Below, in pieces: positions 1 to 13,180 of a stretch of DNA of 64,000 nucleotides. The stretch is taken from the NCBI RefSeq assembly GCF_024758005.1, contig NZ_CP103288.1, positions 620,001-684,000 on the forward strand, given 5' to 3'. The position numbers and the translations under genes are program-made. The DNA is from Pseudarthrobacter sp. NS4. GTDB lineage: Bacteria > Actinomycetota > Actinomycetes > Actinomycetales > Micrococcaceae. Below the pieces are notes generated by a model. It made no database searches and was not told the origin of the DNA. It was given only the letters and a program-made list of their open reading frames with translations. The stretch's first letter is position 1; each line of letters opens with the position of its first letter.

Positions 1-443
1 GCCTGGGCAACCGGAAGAACATTATCTTCAACGACATCGTCAGCGCGGGCGTTGAACCGTTCGAGGGCTCAGTGCATTTCCTCCAGGCCGTGCTGGAACG
101 CGGACTGAAGGTCGCCGTCGTCTCTTCCTCCAGGAACGCCCCGGCAGTCCTGAAGGCTGCCGGACTCAGCCACCACTTCGCCGTAGTGGTTGATGGCGTG
201 GTGGCTGCCAGGGAAGGCCTTCCCGGAAAACCAAGCCCGGCCACCTACGACTATGCCGCCCACCTGCTGGAGCTGCCCAGCGGGGAGTGCGTGGTGGTGG
301 AAGACGCAGTGTCGGGTGTGCAGGCAGGCCAGGCAGGATCGTTCCATTCCGTTATCGGGGTGGACCGCGGCGCCGGACGGCAGACACTCCTGGACGCCGG
401 GGCAACCCTGGTAGTGAACGACCTCCAGGAATTGCTTCCCTAA
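1..443 (+). CDS. Beta-phosphoglucomutase-like HAD hydrolase, 3' part
   Basis: The 5' end lies outside the window; the frame is open from base 3 and ends at TAA 441-443. The visible 146 residues carry HAD motifs: the Ser-rich motif II (VVSSSRNAP), the motif III lysine in GKPSP and the acidic motif IV in VVEDAVSGV. The LGNRKN segment just after the left edge is typical of beta-phosphoglucomutases. Such enzymes convert beta-glucose 1-phosphate to glucose 6-phosphate. The next gene is a GH65 phosphorylase that releases beta-glucose 1-phosphate, so the pair makes a coherent disaccharide phosphorolysis pathway. The exact substrate is inferred from the neighbour. Confidence 0.85.
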   Translation, partial: LGNRKNIIFNDIVSAGVEPFEGSVHFLQAVLERGLKVAVVSSSRNAPAVLKAAGLSHHFAVVVDGVVAAREGLPGKPSPATYDYAAHLLELPSGECVVVEDAVSGVQAGQAGSFHSVIGVDRGAGRQTLLDAGATLVVNDLQELLP

Positions 444-586
444 GCCGCCTGCCGCTTTCCCTGCCGCCTTCCCCCGGGCGGCACTGCTGCCACCCCCGGC
501 AGCGCCAATCCAAGTACCCCACCCCCTACGAATACCCTGTGCCGGCCCTGCCGGTTGTACAGCACACGCCAAAGGACCCCAACACC

Positions 587-2932
587 ATGGCTATCATCAC
601 CGCGGACCGCGAACGGTTCCCTAACACCCCCTGGCAGCTCGTGGAAACACGCCATGAACCGGGTGACGCCGGAACGTTGGAGACGCTCTTTTCCCTGGGC
701 AACGGACATTTGGGCATCCGCGGTGCCCACTGGGCTGCTGCGGACTCGGACCTTCCGGGCAGCTTCATCAACGGCCTGCACGAGATCTGGGACATTAAGC
801 ATGCCGAGAATGCGTTCGGGTTCGCCCGGACGGGCCAGCGCATCCTGTACATTCCCGATGCCAACAACTTCACCTTGATCATCGACGGCGAGGCCATGAC
901 CCTGGCCGCATCCGAGGTGCTGGACTACCGCCGGACCGTTGATTTCGCCACCGGAGTTTACGAGTGCCGGATCACCTGGCAGTGCCGTTCCGGCGCCGTG
1001 GTGACCACCACGGAACGAAGGGCCCTGGGATTCGCTTCCCGTGGCAGCCTGGGGATTTCGCTGCATGTGGCAACCGACCGTGACGTGTCGCTGGACGTAA
1101 CCTCCTCGGTCATCAACCGGCAGGACCAGCCGGTGGAGGACCACTCCGTGCATGATCCGCGCCGCGCCGGCCGACACGCCGGACGTGTGCTGCTGCCTCT
1201 GCGGCTCGACGGCGGTGACGGCTCGCTTCGCCTCGCGTGGGAAGCCGCCGAGTCCAAGCAGCGGGTAGGCATTGCGGTGGACCACTGGATCTCGGCCGGC
1301 TACCAGCCTTTTGAAACGCAGGTGGACCAGGACGACAGCAACGTCCGCTACGTCCTGGTTGTTAGCGCTGACGTACCGTTCACGCTGGAGAAAAGCGTCA
1401 GTTATGCGGCGGGACCGGCAATCCAGGATCCCGCAGCCGATGCTGCAGCCGTGGCCGAAGCAGGCCTGCGGTCTGTCCGGGAAATTTTTGCCGAAAGCGA
1501 AGCGCACTACCGCGACTACTGGGCCACCTCGGACATTGTGGTTAACGGCGGCAACCCGGAGCTGCAGCAGGCCATCCGGTGGAACCTGTTCCAGCTCGCC
1601 CAGGCAACGGCCCAGGCCGGCGTGGCCGGCATCCCCGCCAAGGGCGTAACCGGCTCCGGCTACGAGGGCCACTACTTCTGGGACCAGGAGGTGTACCTCC
1701 TGCCATACATGACCTACACCAACCCGGAGGGTGCCCGCCAGGTCCTGGAATTCCGCCACCGCATACTGCCGGAGGCCAAGATCCGGGCCAAGGAGCTGAG
1801 CGTGGACGGCGCGCTGTTCCCGTGGCGCACCATTAACGGGCTGGAGGCCAGCGCGTACTACGCAGCCGGCACCGCGCAGTTCCACATTGCGGCTGCCATC
1901 GCGTTCGCCGCCAACCGGTACCTGTGGGCCACCGGAGACACCGCCTTCCGCGACGGGATGGGCGCCGAGTTGCTGATCGAAACGGCACGCATGTGGATCT
2001 CGCTGGGCTTCTTCGGCAAGGACGGGCTCTTCCACATCCACGGTGTCACCGGGCCGGACGAGTACACCGCCGTGGTCAACGACAACCTTTACACCAACGT
2101 CATGGCCCGCTTCAACCTCCGGGCCGCTGCCGCCCTGGAGCATGCCGGCGTCACCCAGGAAGAGCGGCAGCTGTGGGAGGCTGCCGCCGGCCGGATGCAG
2201 TTGCCGTTCGACGACCGCATGCAGGTGCATTCCCAGGACAACGACTTCATGACCCTGGAACCCTGGGACTGGACCACACCCCGCTCGAAGTACCCGCTGC
2301 TGCTGCATTTCCACCCGCTGGTGATTTACCGCCACCAGGTCCTCAAGCAGGCGGACACTGTCCTGGCGATGTTCCTGCAGTGGCAGGACTTCACGGCTGA
2401 GGAAAAACAGCGGGCCTTCGACTTCTACGATCCCATCACCACGGGCGATTCCACCCTGTCCGCGTGCGTGCAGGGCATCATGGCCGCCGAGGTGGGCTAC
2501 TCGAAGGAAGCGCTGGAGCACTTCACCAACGCCGTGTTCATCGACCTTGATGACACCCACGGCAACACGATCGACGGCGTCCACATCGCCTCCACGGGTG
2601 GGGTGTGGAGTTCGCTGGTCTGCGGCTTTGCCGGCCTGCGGGACCAGGGGCCTGTACCGTACTTCGATCCGCGGCTGCCCGGCGAGTGGGATGGGCTGAC
2701 CTTCCATCTGAAGATCCGGGGCCGGCTGCTGCTGGTGCAGCTGTCTAAAGACTCCATCACCCTGACCGTCCAGGACGGTGAAGCCCTCGAGGTGGATGTC
2801 CGGGGCCAGGTGCTCTCAGTTGGCAGCGACCCTGTCCAGGTGGTACTTGAGCCCGTGGCCGAGCCGGAGCCCACCGTCTTCCCGAGCGGACTTCCGACGG
2901 CGAGCATCCCGGTGGTGCGCGGCAACAGCTGA
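587..2932 (+). CDS. Glycoside hydrolase family 65 disaccharide phosphorylase (maltose/trehalose/kojibiose type)
   Basis: 781 residues, the usual size for GH65. I chose ATG 587 because AAAGGA sits 10 bases upstream and the N-terminus then matches the family; the frame is open further upstream but lacks a start signal. The family general acid is Glu492 in GPDEYTAVVNDN. A GYEGHYFWDQEVY block is at 358-370 and the phosphate-binding HIASTGG loop begins at His666. GH65 enzymes cleave alpha-linked glucose disaccharides with phosphate to give beta-glucose 1-phosphate and glucose, in the cytoplasm. The beta-phosphoglucomutase-like gene upstream handles the product. Which disaccharide is used cannot be read from the sequence. 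Confidence 0.92.
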   Translation: MAIITADRERFPNTPWQLVETRHEPGDAGTLETLFSLGNGHLGIRGAHWAAADSDLPGSFINGLHEIWDIKHAENAFGFARTGQRILYIPDANNFTLIIDGEAMTLAASEVLDYRRTVDFATGVYECRITWQCRSGAVVTTTERRALGFASRGSLGISLHVATDRDVSLDVTSSVINRQDQPVEDHSVHDPRRAGRHAGRVLLPLRLDGGDGSLRLAWEAAESKQRVGIAVDHWISAGYQPFETQVDQDDSNVRYVLVVSADVPFTLEKSVSYAAGPAIQDPAADAAAVAEAGLRSVREIFAESEAHYRDYWATSDIVVNGGNPELQQAIRWNLFQLAQATAQAGVAGIPAKGVTGSGYEGHYFWDQEVYLLPYMTYTNPEGARQVLEFRHRILPEAKIRAKELSVDGALFPWRTINGLEASAYYAAGTAQFHIAAAIAFAANRYLWATGDTAFRDGMGAELLIETARMWISLGFFGKDGLFHIHGVTGPDEYTAVVNDNLYTNVMARFNLRAAAALEHAGVTQEERQLWEAAAGRMQLPFDDRMQVHSQDNDFMTLEPWDWTTPRSKYPLLLHFHPLVIYRHQVLKQADTVLAMFLQWQDFTAEEKQRAFDFYDPITTGDSTLSACVQGIMAAEVGYSKEALEHFTNAVFIDLDDTHGNTIDGVHIASTGGVWSSLVCGFAGLRDQGPVPYFDPRLPGEWDGLTFHLKIRGRLLLVQLSKDSITLTVQDGEALEVDVRGQVLSVGSDPVQVVLEPVAEPEPTVFPSGLPTASIPVVRGNS

Positions 2933-2948
2933 GCGCCGGCCTGCCGCG

Positions 2949-4265
2949 TTACCTTCCTGCCGCCGTCGTCCGTTCCATCTCAGGTGACCGGTCGAGGGGG
3001 TGGGCCAGTTCGTCGTCGGGCATGCGTGCCACGGCCATGGCCACAACCGCCATGATGGGGCACACGCCGCCCGCCACCAGGAAGATCAGCCAGATGGGCA
3101 GCACCTCCGCCGCGGGGCCGGCCAGCGCCATGGACACGGGCATCAGGGCCAGCGAGACGAAGAAATCCAGGCTGGAGATCCGGCCCAGCAGGTGCGGTGG
3201 AACCCGCCGCTGGAGCAGCGTGCCCCAGATGACCATCCCCACACTGCCGGTGGCCCCGAAGATAAAGACTGCCGCGGCAATCGCCCAGAAGCTGTCCATG
3301 ATGCCGACGGCGGCCAGCGGCAGGCTGCCGGCGCCCCAGGACACCATCATCACCGTAAGGTAGCGCCGCGGCAGCCGGAGCGATGCCGTGGCCAGGGAAC
3401 CCATCGCAGCGCCCACGCCCATCACGGCCAGAAGGAAGCCGAACATGCGGGAGTCGCCGCCGAGCTGGTCCCGGACCACGAACGGCAACAGGACCTCGAT
3501 GGGACCAATCAGGAACAGCACCGAGATGCACGCCCAGATCAGGGTCCACAGCAGCCACGGCGTGCGTACGGTGTAGCGGACGCCTTCGCGAAGGTCCTGG
3601 ATAAACGTCGACTTGCTGCGTGCGCCACCGCCTGCAGATTCCCCGTATTCCGCGCCGTTGACCGGTGCCTCCAGCGCGTGCTGGCCGAGGAAGTTGAGCA
3701 CAATAAACGCCAGGAGGTGGCACAGCGCCACCGCGGTGACGGCATGCGACGGCGAGAGTGCCGCCACCAGGATGCCGGCGATGGCAGGGCCGGCTGCCTG
3801 CTGCAGGACCGGACGCATGGACCCTTCCATGCCGTTGGCCGCCAGCAGGTCCTCCGCGGGGAGGATGCGCGGCAGGATGGCCGAGTAGGCCGGGAAGAAG
3901 AAGGCAGCCCCCACACCCAGCACGAAGGCACCTGCCGCCAGGTGCCACAGCTGCAGCCACCCTGTCATCGCCAGTGCGCTGATGGCCGCGATGACTGCAA
4001 GGTTGGCACCTTCAACCGCGATGATCAGCCTGCGCTGCGGCACCCGGTCAGCAGCGATCCCGCCGGCCAGGACGAACGCCACCAGGCCTACGCTGCCGGC
4101 GGCCGCCACCATGGAAAGCTCCAGGGGGCCGCCGCCCAGGTGGATCACCTGGTAGACCATGGCCACGGCCCACATGCCTGAACCGAATATGGAGATGGCA
4201 AGCGCTGCGATCAGTACCCGGTACTCGCGGTGGGCAAAGGGGCGCAGGGCTTTGGGGGCGGGCAT
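2949..4265 (-). CDS. MFS transporter (EntS/DHA3-like exporter)
   Basis: 438 residues with about 12 hydrophobic segments. An N-terminal MFS half with the loop GGIAADRVPQRRLI, an MFS motif A variant, is followed by a second half after a hydrophilic linker around residues 200-215. The FxxxYSAILPRILP region resembles MFS_3 / enterobactin-exporter-like proteins. The gene converges with the GH65 gene, with only 16 bases between stop codons, and lies 80 bases downstream of lipA on the same strand, so it may receive read-through from that operon. The substrate is unknown. No strong ribosome binding site precedes ATG 4265. Confidence 0.85.
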   Translation of the reverse strand: MPAPKALRPFAHREYRVLIAALAISIFGSGMWAVAMVYQVIHLGGGPLELSMVAAAGSVGLVAFVLAGGIAADRVPQRRLIIAVEGANLAVIAAISALAMTGWLQLWHLAAGAFVLGVGAAFFFPAYSAILPRILPAEDLLAANGMEGSMRPVLQQAAGPAIAGILVAALSPSHAVTAVALCHLLAFIVLNFLGQHALEAPVNGAEYGESAGGGARSKSTFIQDLREGVRYTVRTPWLLWTLIWACISVLFLIGPIEVLLPFVVRDQLGGDSRMFGFLLAVMGVGAAMGSLATASLRLPRRYLTVMMVSWGAGSLPLAAVGIMDSFWAIAAAVFIFGATGSVGMVIWGTLLQRRVPPHLLGRISSLDFFVSLALMPVSMALAGPAAEVLPIWLIFLVAGGVCPIMAVVAMAVARMPDDELAHPLDRSPEMERTTAAGR

Positions 4266-4345
4266 AAGGGTAAGTCTAGGCTTTGGAGCATCACCGGGGG
4301 AGCGCCCGCAGCCCCTTTCCGGTGCCGCTCGCCCTGCAGGTCCGC

Positions 4346-5359
4346 CTAGCCGGCGAGGAGGGTGCTGGCTTCCTGGCGGGTGGTGCCGGAGTCCTGGATG
4401 CCGTCGGCGATGTGGGCGAGTTCGGCGGGGATGTCGCGGCCTTTTTTGCGCATTGCGGTGGCCCAGAGCCGGCCGGCGCGGTAGGAGGAGCGGACCAGGG
4501 GCCCGGACATGACGCCGAGGAAGCCGATCTCTTCGGCTTCGTGCTGGAGGTCAACGAATTCCTGGGGTTTGACCCAGCGGTCCACGGGCAGGTGCCGTTC
4601 GGACGGGCGCAGGTACTGGGTGATGGTGATCAGGTCGCAGCCGGCGGTGTGCAGGTCGCGGAGGGCTTCGGAGATTTCCCCGCGGGTTTCGCCCATGCCC
4701 AGGATCAGGTTGGACTTGGTGACCATGCCCAGGTCCCGGCCCTGGGTGATGACGTCCAGGGAGCGTTCGTAGCGGAACGCCGGACGGATGCGCTTGAAGA
4801 TCCTTGGCACGGTCTCGACGTTGTGGGCGAACACCTCGGGCCTGGAGTCGCAGATCGCGGCGATGTGTTCGGGTTTGCCGGAGAAGTCCGGGATGAGCAG
4901 TTCCACCCCGGTGCCGGGGTTCAGTTCGTGGATCTTGCGGACCGTTTCGGCGTAGAGCCAGACGCCTTCGTCTTCCAGGTCGTCCCGGGCCACGCCGGTG
5001 ACGGTGGCGTAGCGCAGCTGCATGGCCTGGACCGAGCGGGCCACCTTGGTGGGTTCGAACCTGTCCACGGGGGAGGGTTTGCCGGTGTCGATCTGGCAGA
5101 AGTCGCAGCGGCGGGTGCATTCGGAGCCGCCGATCAGGAAGGTGGCTTCCTTGTCTTCCCAGCATTCGAAGATGTTGGGGCAGCCGGCCTCTTCACAGAC
5201 GGTGTGCAGGCCTTCCTTTTTCACCAGGTTCTTCAGCCCGACGAACTCCGGGCCCATCTGGACCTTGGCCTTGATCCAGTCCGGCTTCCGCTCCACCGGG
5301 GTGGCCGCGTTGCGCTGCTCAATCCGCAGCATCTTCCGGCCTTCAGGTGCCAATGTCAT
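4346..5359 (-). CDS. lipA: Lipoyl synthase
   Basis: 337-residue radical SAM enzyme that inserts two sulfur atoms into octanoyl groups on lipoyl domains. Both iron-sulfur motifs are complete: the auxiliary cluster Cys55, Cys60, Cys66 and the radical SAM CX3CX2C Cys81, Cys85, Cys88. The C-terminal SSYRAG carries the serine ligand expected for the auxiliary cluster. AAAGGA precedes ATG 5359. It is the last gene of the gcvPTH-glyA-sdaA-lipA run, so synthesis of the lipoyl cofactor for GcvH appears linked to glycine cleavage. No lipB or lplA is seen in the window. Confidence 0.97.
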   Translation of the reverse strand: MTLAPEGRKMLRIEQRNAATPVERKPDWIKAKVQMGPEFVGLKNLVKKEGLHTVCEEAGCPNIFECWEDKEATFLIGGSECTRRCDFCQIDTGKPSPVDRFEPTKVARSVQAMQLRYATVTGVARDDLEDEGVWLYAETVRKIHELNPGTGVELLIPDFSGKPEHIAAICDSRPEVFAHNVETVPRIFKRIRPAFRYERSLDVITQGRDLGMVTKSNLILGMGETRGEISEALRDLHTAGCDLITITQYLRPSERHLPVDRWVKPQEFVDLQHEAEEIGFLGVMSGPLVRSSYRAGRLWATAMRKKGRDIPAELAHIADGIQDSGTTRQEASTLLAG

Positions 5360-5431
5360 GGTTGTTGTCCTTTGTTCGTGCGGGGTTGTCGCCCGGGGCC
5401 GGCGGTCCGGGTTGCATCGGGCGGACGGTGG

Positions 5432-6859
5432 TCAGCATGCGACGACGTTGACGGCGAGGCCGCCCATGGCGGTTTCCTTGTATTTGGAGCTCATGTCCTT
5501 GCCGGTTTCGCGCATGGTGATGATGACCTCATCGAGGGACACCCGGTGCGAGCCGTCGCCCCAGAGCGCCATTTTCGCGGCGTTGATCGCTTTCGCGGCG
5601 GCGATCGCGTTCCGTTCGATGCACGGGACCTGGACCAGCCCGCCGATCGGATCACACGTCAGGCCCAGGTTGTGTTCCATCGCGATTTCCGCGGCGTTCT
5701 CCACCTGCGCCGGGGTCCCGCCCATCACCTCGGCCAGGCCCGCGGCGGCCATCGACGACGCCGAGCCGACCTCGCCCTGGCAGCCCACCTCGGCCCCGGA
5801 GATCGAGGCCTGTTCCTTGTACAGCACCCCGACCGCGCCCGCGGCCAGCAGGAACTTCACCACCACATCATCCCGGTCCTGCTGCGTGGCTTGGTCCATC
5901 CCCGGCGCGAAATGCAGCGCGTAAAACAGCACCGCCGGAATGATCCCCGCCGCACCGTTCGTCGGCGCGGTCACCACCCGGCCGCCGGAGGCGTTCTCCT
6001 CGTTCACCGCCAGGGCGATCAGGTTAACCCATTCCTGCCAGTACTTCTGTTCATAGAAATCCCCGTCCTGGCTTTCACCGCCGGGCCGCGCACTTTCCTT
6101 CTTCAGCCGGTCATACCAGTCCGGGGCACGACGGCGGACCTTCAGCCCGCCCGGCAACACACCCTCACGCTTCAGCGACGTGGCCACGCAGGCCTCCATC
6201 ACCGAGTAGATGTGCAACAAACCTTCCCGGATTTCCTCCGGGGTACGGCTGTCCTCCTCGTTGACCCGCATCACCTCACTGATGCCCAGCCCGGTGTTCC
6301 GGCAATGCTCCAGCAACTCCGCGGCGGTCCGGAACGGCAGCGGCAGCTCCTTCTTGGACTCATCCAGTTCCTGCTGCGCCGCGTCCTCCTCGCCCTCCCG
6401 GACAATGAACCCGCCGCCCACCGAGAAGAACGTCGCCGTATGCAGCACCTCACCCCCGGCGCCGGTGACGGTGAACGTCATCCCGTTGGTATGCCGCGGC
6501 AGGATGGTCAACGGCCGCAACACCATATCCTTCACCCCATACGGCAACGGCACAGCCCCGGCCAGCCGCAGCGTCCCGGTCTCGGCGATCGCGGCCAGCC
6601 GGGCCTCGACCTCATCGGGCAGGATCAGCTCCGGATGAAACCCCTCCAACCCCAGCAAAACCGCGGTCATCGTCCCGTGCCCGTGCCCCGTGGCCGCGAG
6701 CGACCCGTACAGGTCCACCCGCAACCCCGCCACCTCCGCCAGGACCCCGGAAGCCTTCAACTCCTCCGCGAACACAGCAGCAGCCCGCATCGGCCCCACA
6801 GTATGGGAACTCGAAGGCCCGATTCCGATGGAAAAGAGGTCGAAGACTCCAACAGCCAT
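5432..6859 (-). CDS. sdaA: L-serine ammonia-lyase, iron-sulfur type
   Basis: 475 residues. ATG 6859 gives the family N-terminus [20 protein letters not shown], with AAGGA about 9 bases upstream; the frame runs 17 codons further up without support. The N-terminal beta domain is followed by the alpha catalytic domain. Probable 4Fe-4S ligands lie in GCQGE, TCDPIGG and PCIERN. The enzyme deaminates L-serine to pyruvate and ammonia. It follows glyA in a glycine-riboswitch operon, so serine made from glycine can enter central metabolism. A palindrome at 6896-6930 lies between it and glyA. Confidence 0.96.
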   Translation of the reverse strand: MAVGVFDLFSIGIGPSSSHTVGPMRAAAVFAEELKASGVLAEVAGLRVDLYGSLAATGHGHGTMTAVLLGLEGFHPELILPDEVEARLAAIAETGTLRLAGAVPLPYGVKDMVLRPLTILPRHTNGMTFTVTGAGGEVLHTATFFSVGGGFIVREGEEDAAQQELDESKKELPLPFRTAAELLEHCRNTGLGISEVMRVNEEDSRTPEEIREGLLHIYSVMEACVATSLKREGVLPGGLKVRRRAPDWYDRLKKESARPGGESQDGDFYEQKYWQEWVNLIALAVNEENASGGRVVTAPTNGAAGIIPAVLFYALHFAPGMDQATQQDRDDVVVKFLLAAGAVGVLYKEQASISGAEVGCQGEVGSASSMAAAGLAEVMGGTPAQVENAAEIAMEHNLGLTCDPIGGLVQVPCIERNAIAAAKAINAAKMALWGDGSHRVSLDEVIITMRETGKDMSSKYKETAMGGLAVNVVAC

Positions 6860-6895
6860 GACAAAAATCCTTACTAGAGGTTGGTGCTGCCGGGT

Positions 6896-6930
6896 TTCGA
6901 CGGGCTCCACCGGTGGTTGAGCCCGTCGAA
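6896..6930. repeat. Palindromic intergenic element, 12-bp perfect arms
   Basis: TTCGACGGGCTC is followed after 11 bases by its exact reverse complement. It sits 6 bases after the glyA stop codon and about 37 bases before the sdaA start. The TTTCGACGGGCTC/GAGCCCGTCGAA form recalls short palindromes scattered between genes of Micrococcales (from memory, not searched). It may act as a REP-like element or transcript-stabilising hairpin. There is no T-run, so termination is unlikely. Confidence 0.7.
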
Positions 6931-6936
6931 TCCAGG

Positions 6937-8265
6937 TCAGCTAAGTGGTGCGACGCCCGGGTAGAGCGGGTGGGCTTTGGCAAGTGCCTCAACGCGGTTC
7001 CGCAGCCCGGAAAGGTCCGTGCCGGCGTCGGCCATTAAAGCCTCGGCGATGATGTTCGCGACCTCTGCGAAGGCTTCTTCACCGAAGCCACGGGTGGCCA
7101 GGGCGGGGGTGCCGATGCGTAGGCCGGAGGTGACCATGGGCGGGCGCGGGTCGAAGGGTACGGCGTTGCGGTTGACCGTGATGTCGATCGCGGCGAGCCG
7201 GTCCTCGGCCTGCTGCCCGTCCAGTTCGCAGTTCCGAAGGTCCACCAGGACCAGGTGCACGTCCGTGCCGCCCGAAATGACGTTGATGCCCTTGGCTGTG
7301 ACATCCGGCCGGACCAGGCGGTCGGCCAGGATCCGGGCCCCGGCCAGGACGCGCTGCTGGCGTTCCTTGAACTCGGCGGACGCCGCGATCTTGAAGGCAA
7401 CCGCCTTGCCGGCGATGACGTGCTCCAGCGGCCCGCCCTGCTGGCCCGGGAACACCGCTGAGTTGATCTTCTTGGCGACGTCGGCGTCGTTGGACAGGAT
7501 GATCCCGCCACGCGGACCGGCGAGGGTCTTGTGCGTGGTGGACGTTGTTACATGGGCGTGCGGCACCGGTGAGGGGTGCAAACCGGCGGCCACGAGTCCC
7601 GCAAAGTGGGCCATGTCCACCATCAGGTAGGCACCCACCGAGTCGGCAATCCGGCGGAATTCGGCGAAGTCCAGTTGACGCGCGTAAGCGGACCAGCCGG
7701 CCACAATCAGCTGCGGCTTGTGCTCCTGGGCCAGGCGCTCCACTTCGGCCATATCAATGGTGTGCGTGTCTTCGCGGACCTGGTAGGGGACCACGTTGTA
7801 CAGCTTGCCGGAGAAGTTGATTTTCATCCCGTGCGTGAGGTGCCCGCCGTGGGCCAGGTTCAGGCCCATGATGGTGTCGCCCGGTTTGATCAGCGCGTGC
7901 ATGACGGACGCGTTCGCCTGGGCGCCGGAGTGCGGCTGGACATTCGCGAACTCCGCCCCGAACAGGGCCTTCAGACGGTCGATCGCCAACTGCTCGATCA
8001 CGTCCACGTGCTCGCAGCCGCCGTAGTAGCGCTTGCCCGGGTAACCCTCGGCGTACTTGTTGGTCAGCACCGATCCCTGGGCCTGCATTACTGCCACGGC
8101 AGTGTGGTTCTCGGACGCGATCATCTCCAGGCCGTCGCGTTGGCGGCCCAGTTCGTCGTCGATCTTCGCCGCGATCTCAGGATCCAGCGCGGCGAGCGTG
8201 GCGTTCAGGCTGCCTGACTCCACCTGCTGGAACGCAACGGTTCCGGCTGCGGTCCCGGCGCTCAC
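6937..8265 (-). CDS. glyA: Serine hydroxymethyltransferase
   Basis: 442-residue PLP enzyme that interconverts glycine plus methylene-THF with serine plus THF. The PLP lysine is Lys246 in [15 protein letters not shown]. Family blocks [31 protein letters not shown] and [14 protein letters not shown] are intact. It starts with GTG 8265, which overlaps the gcvH stop codon as GTGA, so the two are translationally coupled. In this operon it probably consumes the methylene-THF made by glycine cleavage to form serine, which SdaA then deaminates. Confidence 0.97.
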   Translation of the reverse strand: MSAGTAAGTVAFQQVESGSLNATLAALDPEIAAKIDDELGRQRDGLEMIASENHTAVAVMQAQGSVLTNKYAEGYPGKRYYGGCEHVDVIEQLAIDRLKALFGAEFANVQPHSGAQANASVMHALIKPGDTIMGLNLAHGGHLTHGMKINFSGKLYNVVPYQVREDTHTIDMAEVERLAQEHKPQLIVAGWSAYARQLDFAEFRRIADSVGAYLMVDMAHFAGLVAAGLHPSPVPHAHVTTSTTHKTLAGPRGGIILSNDADVAKKINSAVFPGQQGGPLEHVIAGKAVAFKIAASAEFKERQQRVLAGARILADRLVRPDVTAKGINVISGGTDVHLVLVDLRNCELDGQQAEDRLAAIDITVNRNAVPFDPRPPMVTSGLRIGTPALATRGFGEEAFAEVANIIAEALMADAGTDLSGLRNRVEALAKAHPLYPGVAPLS

Positions 8266-8645
8266 AGCTCGCCGCCGTTTGCCGCCGCGTACTCTTCAGC
8301 AGACATGAGGGGGCCTTCTTCGGTGATGGCCACTTTGAAGAGCCAACCGGCACCATACGGGTCGCTGTTGATCAGGGCGGGGTCCGAGACCACGCCGTCG
8401 TTGATCTCGGTGACCTCGCCGGTGACCGGGGCGTACAGGTCGGAGACGGACTTGGTGGATTCCACCTCGCCGCAGGTTTCGCCGGCCGTCACGGTGGAGC
8501 CGACCTCGGGCAGGTCCACGTACACAATGTCGCCCAGGGCCTCGGCGGCCACGGCCGAGATGCCGATCCCAGCGGGCCCGGATCCGTCAGCAGCAACCCA
8601 TTCGTGCTCAGCGGAGTACTTCAGTTCAGCTACAACTTTAGCCAT
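8262..8645 (-). CDS. gcvH: Glycine cleavage system H protein
   Basis: 127-residue carrier protein whose lipoyl arm shuttles the aminomethyl group between GcvP, GcvT and dihydrolipoamide dehydrogenase. The lipoylated residue is Lys65 in [13 protein letters not shown]. Length and the EHEW start region are typical. AAGGAAA precedes ATG 8645. The stop codon overlaps the glyA GTG start. LipA, which makes its cofactor, is encoded at the end of the same operon. Confidence 0.97.
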   Translation of the reverse strand: MAKVVAELKYSAEHEWVAADGSGPAGIGISAVAAEALGDIVYVDLPEVGSTVTAGETCGEVESTKSVSDLYAPVTGEVTEINDGVVSDPALINSDPYGAGWLFKVAITEEGPLMSAEEYAAANGGEL

Positions 8646-8734
8646 GTGTATTTCCTTTACTTTGATGAAAAGTGAGAGAGCGTTGGCGCAAAGCCCGTGA
8701 AAGGTGAGAGAGCGTCCGAACCGGATCTCGGTAT

Positions 8735-9883
8735 TTACTTGGCGCGCTTGTAGAACGGCAGCTCAACAACCTCGAAGCGTTCAGGTTTGCCGCGGAGGTC
8801 TATATCGAGGACGGTTCCGGGGGAAGCGAATTCGACGGCGACATAGGCCATGGCCACCGGGTAGCCGAGTGTCGGGCTGGGCTGGCCGGAGGTGACTTCG
8901 CCGACCAGGGTGCCGTCCCTGAGGACGGGGTAGTGGGCTCGGGCGGCGCGGCGGCCCATGCCCTTGAGCCCCACGAGCTTCTGGCCGATGGTCGAGCCAA
9001 ACCCGGCAGCCTTGATTGCCGCCAGCGCCTCCCTGCCCACGAACTCGCTTTCCTTTGCCAGCGAAACAACGCGTCCCAGGCCCGCGGCGTAGGCGTTGAC
9101 ATGGCGGGACAGTTCGTTGCCGTACAGCGGCATGCCCGCTTCGAGGCGGAGCGAGTCGCGGGCTGCAAGACCAGCCGGAATCAGGCCGGCGGCTTCCCCT
9201 GCCTCCAGCAGCGCCTCCCAAAGCCCTGCCGCGTCCAGGTTGCCGATGTAGATCTCGAACCCGTCCTCTCCCGTGTAGCCGGTGCGGGCCAGGAGGAGAT
9301 CCTGGACGCCACCGTTGACGCTGATCCCCACCTCTACGGCAGCGTAGTAATTGAGCTCCGTCACCAAAGCGTGTTGGTGGGACGGGATGAGCTTCAGGAG
9401 GATGGCTTCTGCCATGGGTCCCTGGACGGCGATCAGTGAGGTGTCGGCGGAGGCGTCCTGGACCTCGACGTCGAAGTCCGCGGCACGTCCCACTAGCGCG
9501 GCAGCCACAGCCTTGGCGTTGCCGGCATTCGGAACCACGAGGTACCTGTCCACGCCTTCCTCCGGGGACGGGCGGCGGTAGGTGATGAGGTCGTCGATGA
9601 TGCCGCCGTCGGAGTCGCAGATCAGCGAGTACTTGGCCTTGCCCACCGCAACTGAGGACAGTTTGCCGGTCAGGGCGTAGTCCAGGAAGGCGGCTGCATC
9701 CGGGCCGGTCACCCAGACTTCGCCCATGTGGGAGAGGTCGAACAGGCCGGCACGATTGCGGACGGCGTGGTGTTCGGCGAGCTCTGAATCGTATTTGAGC
9801 GGCATCTGCCAGCCGCCGAAATCCGTGAAGGATGCACCGGCTTTTTTGTGCTGCTCGTACAGGGCAGTGTACTTCTCGGTCAT
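8735..9883 (-). CDS. gcvT: Glycine cleavage system T protein, aminomethyltransferase
   Basis: 382 residues. GcvT transfers the methylene carbon from the H-protein arm to tetrahydrofolate and releases ammonia. Typical blocks are visible: [19 protein letters not shown] near the N-terminus, [11 protein letters not shown] mid-protein, and the C-terminal [17 protein letters not shown] barrel. AAGGAC lies upstream of ATG 9883, and only 11 bases separate it from gcvP. An 89-base gap separates it from gcvH. Confidence 0.97.
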   Translation of the reverse strand: MTEKYTALYEQHKKAGASFTDFGGWQMPLKYDSELAEHHAVRNRAGLFDLSHMGEVWVTGPDAAAFLDYALTGKLSSVAVGKAKYSLICDSDGGIIDDLITYRRPSPEEGVDRYLVVPNAGNAKAVAAALVGRAADFDVEVQDASADTSLIAVQGPMAEAILLKLIPSHQHALVTELNYYAAVEVGISVNGGVQDLLLARTGYTGEDGFEIYIGNLDAAGLWEALLEAGEAAGLIPAGLAARDSLRLEAGMPLYGNELSRHVNAYAAGLGRVVSLAKESEFVGREALAAIKAAGFGSTIGQKLVGLKGMGRRAARAHYPVLRDGTLVGEVTSGQPSPTLGYPVAMAYVAVEFASPGTVLDIDLRGKPERFEVVELPFYKRAK

Positions 9884-9894
9884 GGCGTAAGTCC

Positions 9895-12747
<2,853 letters not shown>

Positions 12748-12799
12748 GAGGAACTCCCGGTCTGGCCGGCCACGGGTGGCACGGCATGGTTTGGGTTCC

Positions 12800-13015
12800 T
12801 CCCCGCTCTGTATTGGACCTGAGAGATTCCGGGGAACCTGCTTGTGGCAGGGACCCCTTGCACCGTCGGTGAGTCCGGGCCCCTGTTAACGGGGGCTGGC
12901 CGGGCTGCTTTCCAGAGTTGCCTCGCTGTGACGGTACATGGGCCTGAGAGATTCCTGGGGAGGACTTGCTCCTACGGCGCCTGCCCGGTGCGGTCCGGGA
13001 GGGCTCTCCCGTCAC
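12800..13015 (-). promoter_or_regulatory. Tandem glycine riboswitch
   Basis: Read on the minus strand, the leader of gcvP has two glycine aptamers in series. Each ends with CTCTCAGG (plus-strand complements at 12943-12950 and 12818-12825, exactly 125 bases apart). The first starts with GACGGGAGAG (about 13006-13015) and has the core GCGCCGTAGGAGCAAG (about 12965-12980). The second has the core CACCGACGGTGCAAGGGG (about 12854-12871). GTGACGG/CCGTCAC closes the P1 stem of aptamer 1. In known cases glycine binding turns the gcv operon on. The expression platform lies in the 52 bases before the gcvP ATG and was not resolved. Confidence 0.93.
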
Positions 13016-13180
13016 AGCTCGAAAGGCTTATTCAAATGTGGGTGATTCGCCTCACAAGGTACAGGCTGAGGGGCCCGAAAGCAAATCCGGGCCGGCATGA
13101 CCTGCCGTGATCGCGACCGTTTACCCATGCACGTTCAAACAACCTGGCGAACGGAAACCCGCAGTTCACGACGTAGAAGT

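Noticed and set aside
440..2707. Very long open frame on the minus strand (over 750 codons)
   Set aside because: It is antisense to the GH65 gene, which has clear motifs and a ribosome binding site. Long antisense frames arise from G/C at third codon positions in high-GC genomes.
4283..6877. 860-codon open frame on the plus strand
   Set aside because: Antisense to lipA and sdaA, both complete with all catalytic residues. The frame crosses two genes and shows no motif.
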